Origin: an uncultured Erysipelotrichaceae bacterium
Lineage (GTDB): Bacteria; Bacillota_I; Bacilli_A; RF39; UBA660
DNA: 8,504 nucleotides
Direction: 5' to 3'
NCBI GenBank assembly: GCA_902766875.1
Contig: CACXFI010000131.1
Location: 1-8,504 of the forward strand
Of the stretch, positions 7,378-8,504 are shown piece by piece. Every line of letters begins with the position of its first letter. Position 1 is the stretch's first letter. A program made the translations under genes and the position numbers. The notes under the pieces are model-generated. The model had not been told where the DNA came from and did no database searches. It saw nothing but the letters and a program-made list of their open reading frames with translations.

Positions 7378-7392
7378 CTATTTGGTGACAAT

Positions 7393-7863
7393 ATGTATTC
7401 TAACGATATAATATGTAACGTACTAGATTATATAGAAATAAACATAAATACAAAAATATCAATTAAAAATATAGAATATAAATATTCATATAACAGATAT
7501 TATCTCATGAGATTATTCAAAAAGGAAATAGGAATAACTATTCTAAATTATATAAATAAATTAAGAATATATAATAGTCTTAAAGAACTAAATACTACTA
7601 ATAATTCTATTTTAAAAGTTGGATTAAATAACGGATTCTATTCATTAGAATATTTTTCTGAAATATTTAAAAAAGAAATAGGTATATCACCAAGAGAATA
7701 CAAAAAAATCGTTATTAATAGATATTATTATAATGATAAAATAATGTTTAAAGTTAATAATAATATAATAAATATAACAGAATTAATAAATAGAGTTTCA
7801 AAATATAAAAATAACAAAAAACCAAAAACAATATATAAAAGAGAATTATCTATATTTAAATAA
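7393..7863 (+). CDS. Small AraC-family transcriptional regulator
   Basis: The 156-residue protein has the two helix-turn-helix motifs of an AraC DNA-binding domain at its N-terminus. The first is about 22-46 (ISIKNIEYKYSYNRYYLMRLFKKEIG). The second is about 72-104, with the family signature GFYSLEYFSEIFKKEIGISPREYKK. No sensor domain precedes it, so it resembles MarA/SoxS-type stand-alone regulators. About 46 residues follow the domain, very rich in Asn, Ile, Lys and Tyr and with no domain I recognise. It is divergent from the coupling-protein ATPase with an overlapping promoter region, which suggests it controls that gene, itself, or both; that is inference. The expected small residue after Ile in the second recognition segment (usually I-A) is Leu here (SILKVGL). 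The ribosome site is weak. A bidirectional terminator follows immediately. Confidence 0.88.
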   Translation: MYSNDIICNVLDYIEININTKISIKNIEYKYSYNRYYLMRLFKKEIGITILNYINKLRIYNSLKELNTTNNSILKVGLNNGFYSLEYFSEIFKKEIGISPREYKKIVINRYYYNDKIMFKVNNNIINITELINRVSKYKNNKKPKTIYKRELSIFK

Positions 7864-7892
7864 AAAAGATATTAGCAAAACTAATATCTTTT
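7864..7892. terminator. Bidirectional intrinsic terminator after the AraC-type gene
   Basis: A perfect 12-bp stem, AAAAGATATTAG (7864-7875) with CTAATATCTTTT (7881-7892), closes on a CAAAA loop. A-run and T-run flanks serve both directions. It begins directly after the regulator's TAA and touches the TGA stop of the convergent minus-strand gene. The T-run is short (four), so it may be weaker than the other two. Confidence 0.8.
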
Positions 7893-8182
7893 CAAATATA
7901 TCTATTTCTATATTTTTTAATAGCCTGAATTTCTTTTTCTTTTTCCCTAATAAAATCTAGTCTTTTTTTGTTTTTAACAAATAAATATCCACAAATAATT
8001 ATGCTTATCACACTAACTTCCAAGAACAAACCATTCCCAAATACAGGATTGCAAAACAACCTCACAAACGAAAATGATACTACAAACATCCATAAACATA
8101 TACTAACAAAATACATAATAAGATTAAATTTTGTATATTTCTCCTGCATTTGTAATTCTTTAAGCATACCTACTGTTCTCAT
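7892..8182 (-). CDS. Small two-helix membrane protein of unknown function
   Basis: I do not recognise this 96-residue protein. It starts with a short polar segment (MRTVGMLKELQMQEKYTK), has two hydrophobic helices (about 20-44 and 53-69) joined by a short loop with NPVFGNG, and ends in a charged tail of about 26 residues (KNKKRLDFIREKEKEIQAIKKYRNR) that may be a short coiled coil. Both termini probably face the same side, by positive charge the cytoplasm. The start at 8182 is chosen over the in-frame ATG at 8224 because AGGGGG (8195-8190) lies 7 bases upstream and the upstream ATG would fall inside the promoter. It is preferred over the overlapping plus-strand frame (7968-8246), which lacks a ribosome site. 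The stop is TGA, the only one among the complete genes here. Confidence 0.72.
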   Translation of the reverse strand: MRTVGMLKELQMQEKYTKFNLIMYFVSICLWMFVVSFSFVRLFCNPVFGNGLFLEVSVISIIICGYLFVKNKKRLDFIREKEKEIQAIKKYRNRYI

Positions 8183-8189
8183 ACATATA

Positions 8190-8195
8190 CCCCCT
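8190..8195 (-). promoter_or_regulatory. Ribosome binding site of the small membrane protein gene
   Basis: AGGGGG on the minus strand, 7 bases before the ATG at 8182. It decides the start against the longer reading frame from 8224. Confidence 0.65.
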
Positions 8196-8214
8196 AAATC
8201 TAATATTGTTTCGT

Positions 8215-8243
8215 ATTCTAGCATTATAATTAAAATATGTCAA
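8215..8243 (-). promoter_or_regulatory. Sigma-A promoter of the small membrane protein gene
   Basis: Minus-strand consensus TTGACA (8243-8238), a 17-base spacer, and TAGAAT (8220-8215) preceded by TGC, an extended -10. Transcription would start near 8208, giving a leader of about 26 bases with the AGGGGG ribosome site. A promoter this good supports the reality of the unrecognised gene behind it. Confidence 0.82.
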
Positions 8244-8286
8244 TAAAAAAAATAAAAATTTTTATAGAAAAAATTTACCAAAACTA

Positions 8287-8316
8287 TTGTATCAATTAAT
8301 ATAGATATTGTATAAT
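8287..8316 (+). promoter_or_regulatory. Candidate promoter of tsaE
   Basis: A perfect -10 TATAAT (8311-8316) has a poor -35, TTGTAT (8287-8292), 18 bases upstream. The start site would be near 8323, 17 bases before the tsaE ATG. The -10 is convincing, the -35 is not. Confidence 0.55.
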
Positions 8317-8339
8317 AATAAAAGAAAAGGAATGATATT

Positions 8340-8504
8340 ATGGAAACTTATAAAATTACAACACATAGTGAAAAAGAAACAATAGAATTAGCACAAAACT
8401 TAGAATCTGAAAAATTTCCTAAAATGGTAATATGCTTAAACGGAGACTTAGGTAGTGGTAAAACAGTTTTTGCTAAAGGATTTGCTCAAGCTATGGGAAT
8501 AACT
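8340..8504 (+). CDS. tsaE: tRNA threonylcarbamoyladenosine biosynthesis ATPase TsaE, 3' truncated by the window edge
   Basis: TsaE (YjeE) is the small P-loop ATPase that works with TsaB and TsaD to make t6A at position 37 of ANN-decoding tRNAs. The 55 visible residues (of about 140-150 in the family) begin METYKITTHSEKETIELAQNL, then reach NGDLGSGKTVFAKGFAQAMGI, the family Walker A with its characteristic GDLG-x-GKT context (about 35-54). The ATG at 8340 has AAGGA (8327-8331) 8 bases upstream. The frame is open to the window end. In Firmicutes tsaE is usually followed by tsaB, rimI or tsaD, so these may lie downstream. It is divergent from the small membrane protein gene. Confidence 0.93.
   Translation, partial: METYKITTHSEKETIELAQNLESEKFPKMVICLNGDLGSGKTVFAKGFAQAMGIT

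Noticed and set aside
5979..7863. Integrative element bounded by att sites around the ATPase/AraC pair
   Set aside because: No tRNA gene, integrase, relaxase or flanking direct repeat was found, and the pair is bounded directly by terminators of its neighbours.
7968..8246. Plus-strand open frame overlapping the small membrane gene
   Set aside because: No Shine-Dalgarno precedes its ATG, its translation is compositionally odd, and the opposite strand has a strong promoter, a ribosome site and a sensible two-helix protein.
1..8504. CRISPR array, tRNA or rRNA gene
   Set aside because: No spaced direct repeats, no cloverleaf with a CCA-adjacent acceptor stem and no rRNA-like GC-richer block were seen on either strand.

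Overview
The window is strongly A+T-rich bacterial DNA. It carries housekeeping genes typical of low-GC Firmicutes and wall-less or Mollicutes-related Bacilli: gatA and gatB, clpP, rny and tsaE. Shine-Dalgarno sites are good (AAAGGAGGT, TGGAGGTG, AAAGGAG). Every tryptophan codon seen is TGG, no gene carries an in-frame TGA, and one gene ends in TGA, so the standard bacterial code fits better than the Mycoplasma code. GatA has features (TGDS-IRKPA around the nucleophile) that I associate with Mollicutes-like GatA. An uncultivated gut Bacilli or Mollicutes relative (RF39-like) is my best guess; this is inference, not something the sequence proves.

Layout. (1) Positions 1-3592 (+) are a tightly packed operon: the 3' part of gatA, then gatB, a degenerate YugP-like membrane protein, and a YgjV-family membrane protein. 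Overlaps or gaps are 8, 7 and 3 bases, and a bidirectional terminator follows. (2) clpP runs on the minus strand (3617-4180). Divergent from it is rny on the plus strand (start corrected to 4393), with a near-ideal sigma-A promoter whose -10 lies in a perfect 19-base inverted repeat. (3) A second bidirectional terminator separates rny from a minus-strand VirD4/TraG-like coupling-protein ATPase (start corrected to 7289). It is divergently transcribed from a small AraC-type regulator (7393-7863), and their promoters overlap. (4) A third bidirectional terminator separates the regulator from a minus-strand 96-residue two-helix membrane protein of unknown function. Divergent from that gene, tsaE begins at 8340 and runs off the window.

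How the genes relate. gatA and gatB encode two subunits of the tRNA-dependent amidotransferase that makes Gln-tRNA(Gln) and/or Asn-tRNA(Asn). ClpP (proteolysis), RNase Y (mRNA decay) and TsaE (tRNA t6A synthesis) are core functions. The accessory material is the two membrane genes behind gatB and the coupling-protein/AraC pair, which sits among core genes with no relaxase, integrase or other conjugation gene in view.

The two items most worth following are the YugP-like protein, which has lost its HExxH zinc site yet keeps its fold signature, and the orphan, apparently soluble VirD4-like ATPase paired with an AraC-type regulator. All family assignments come from remembered family sequences; no search was run.
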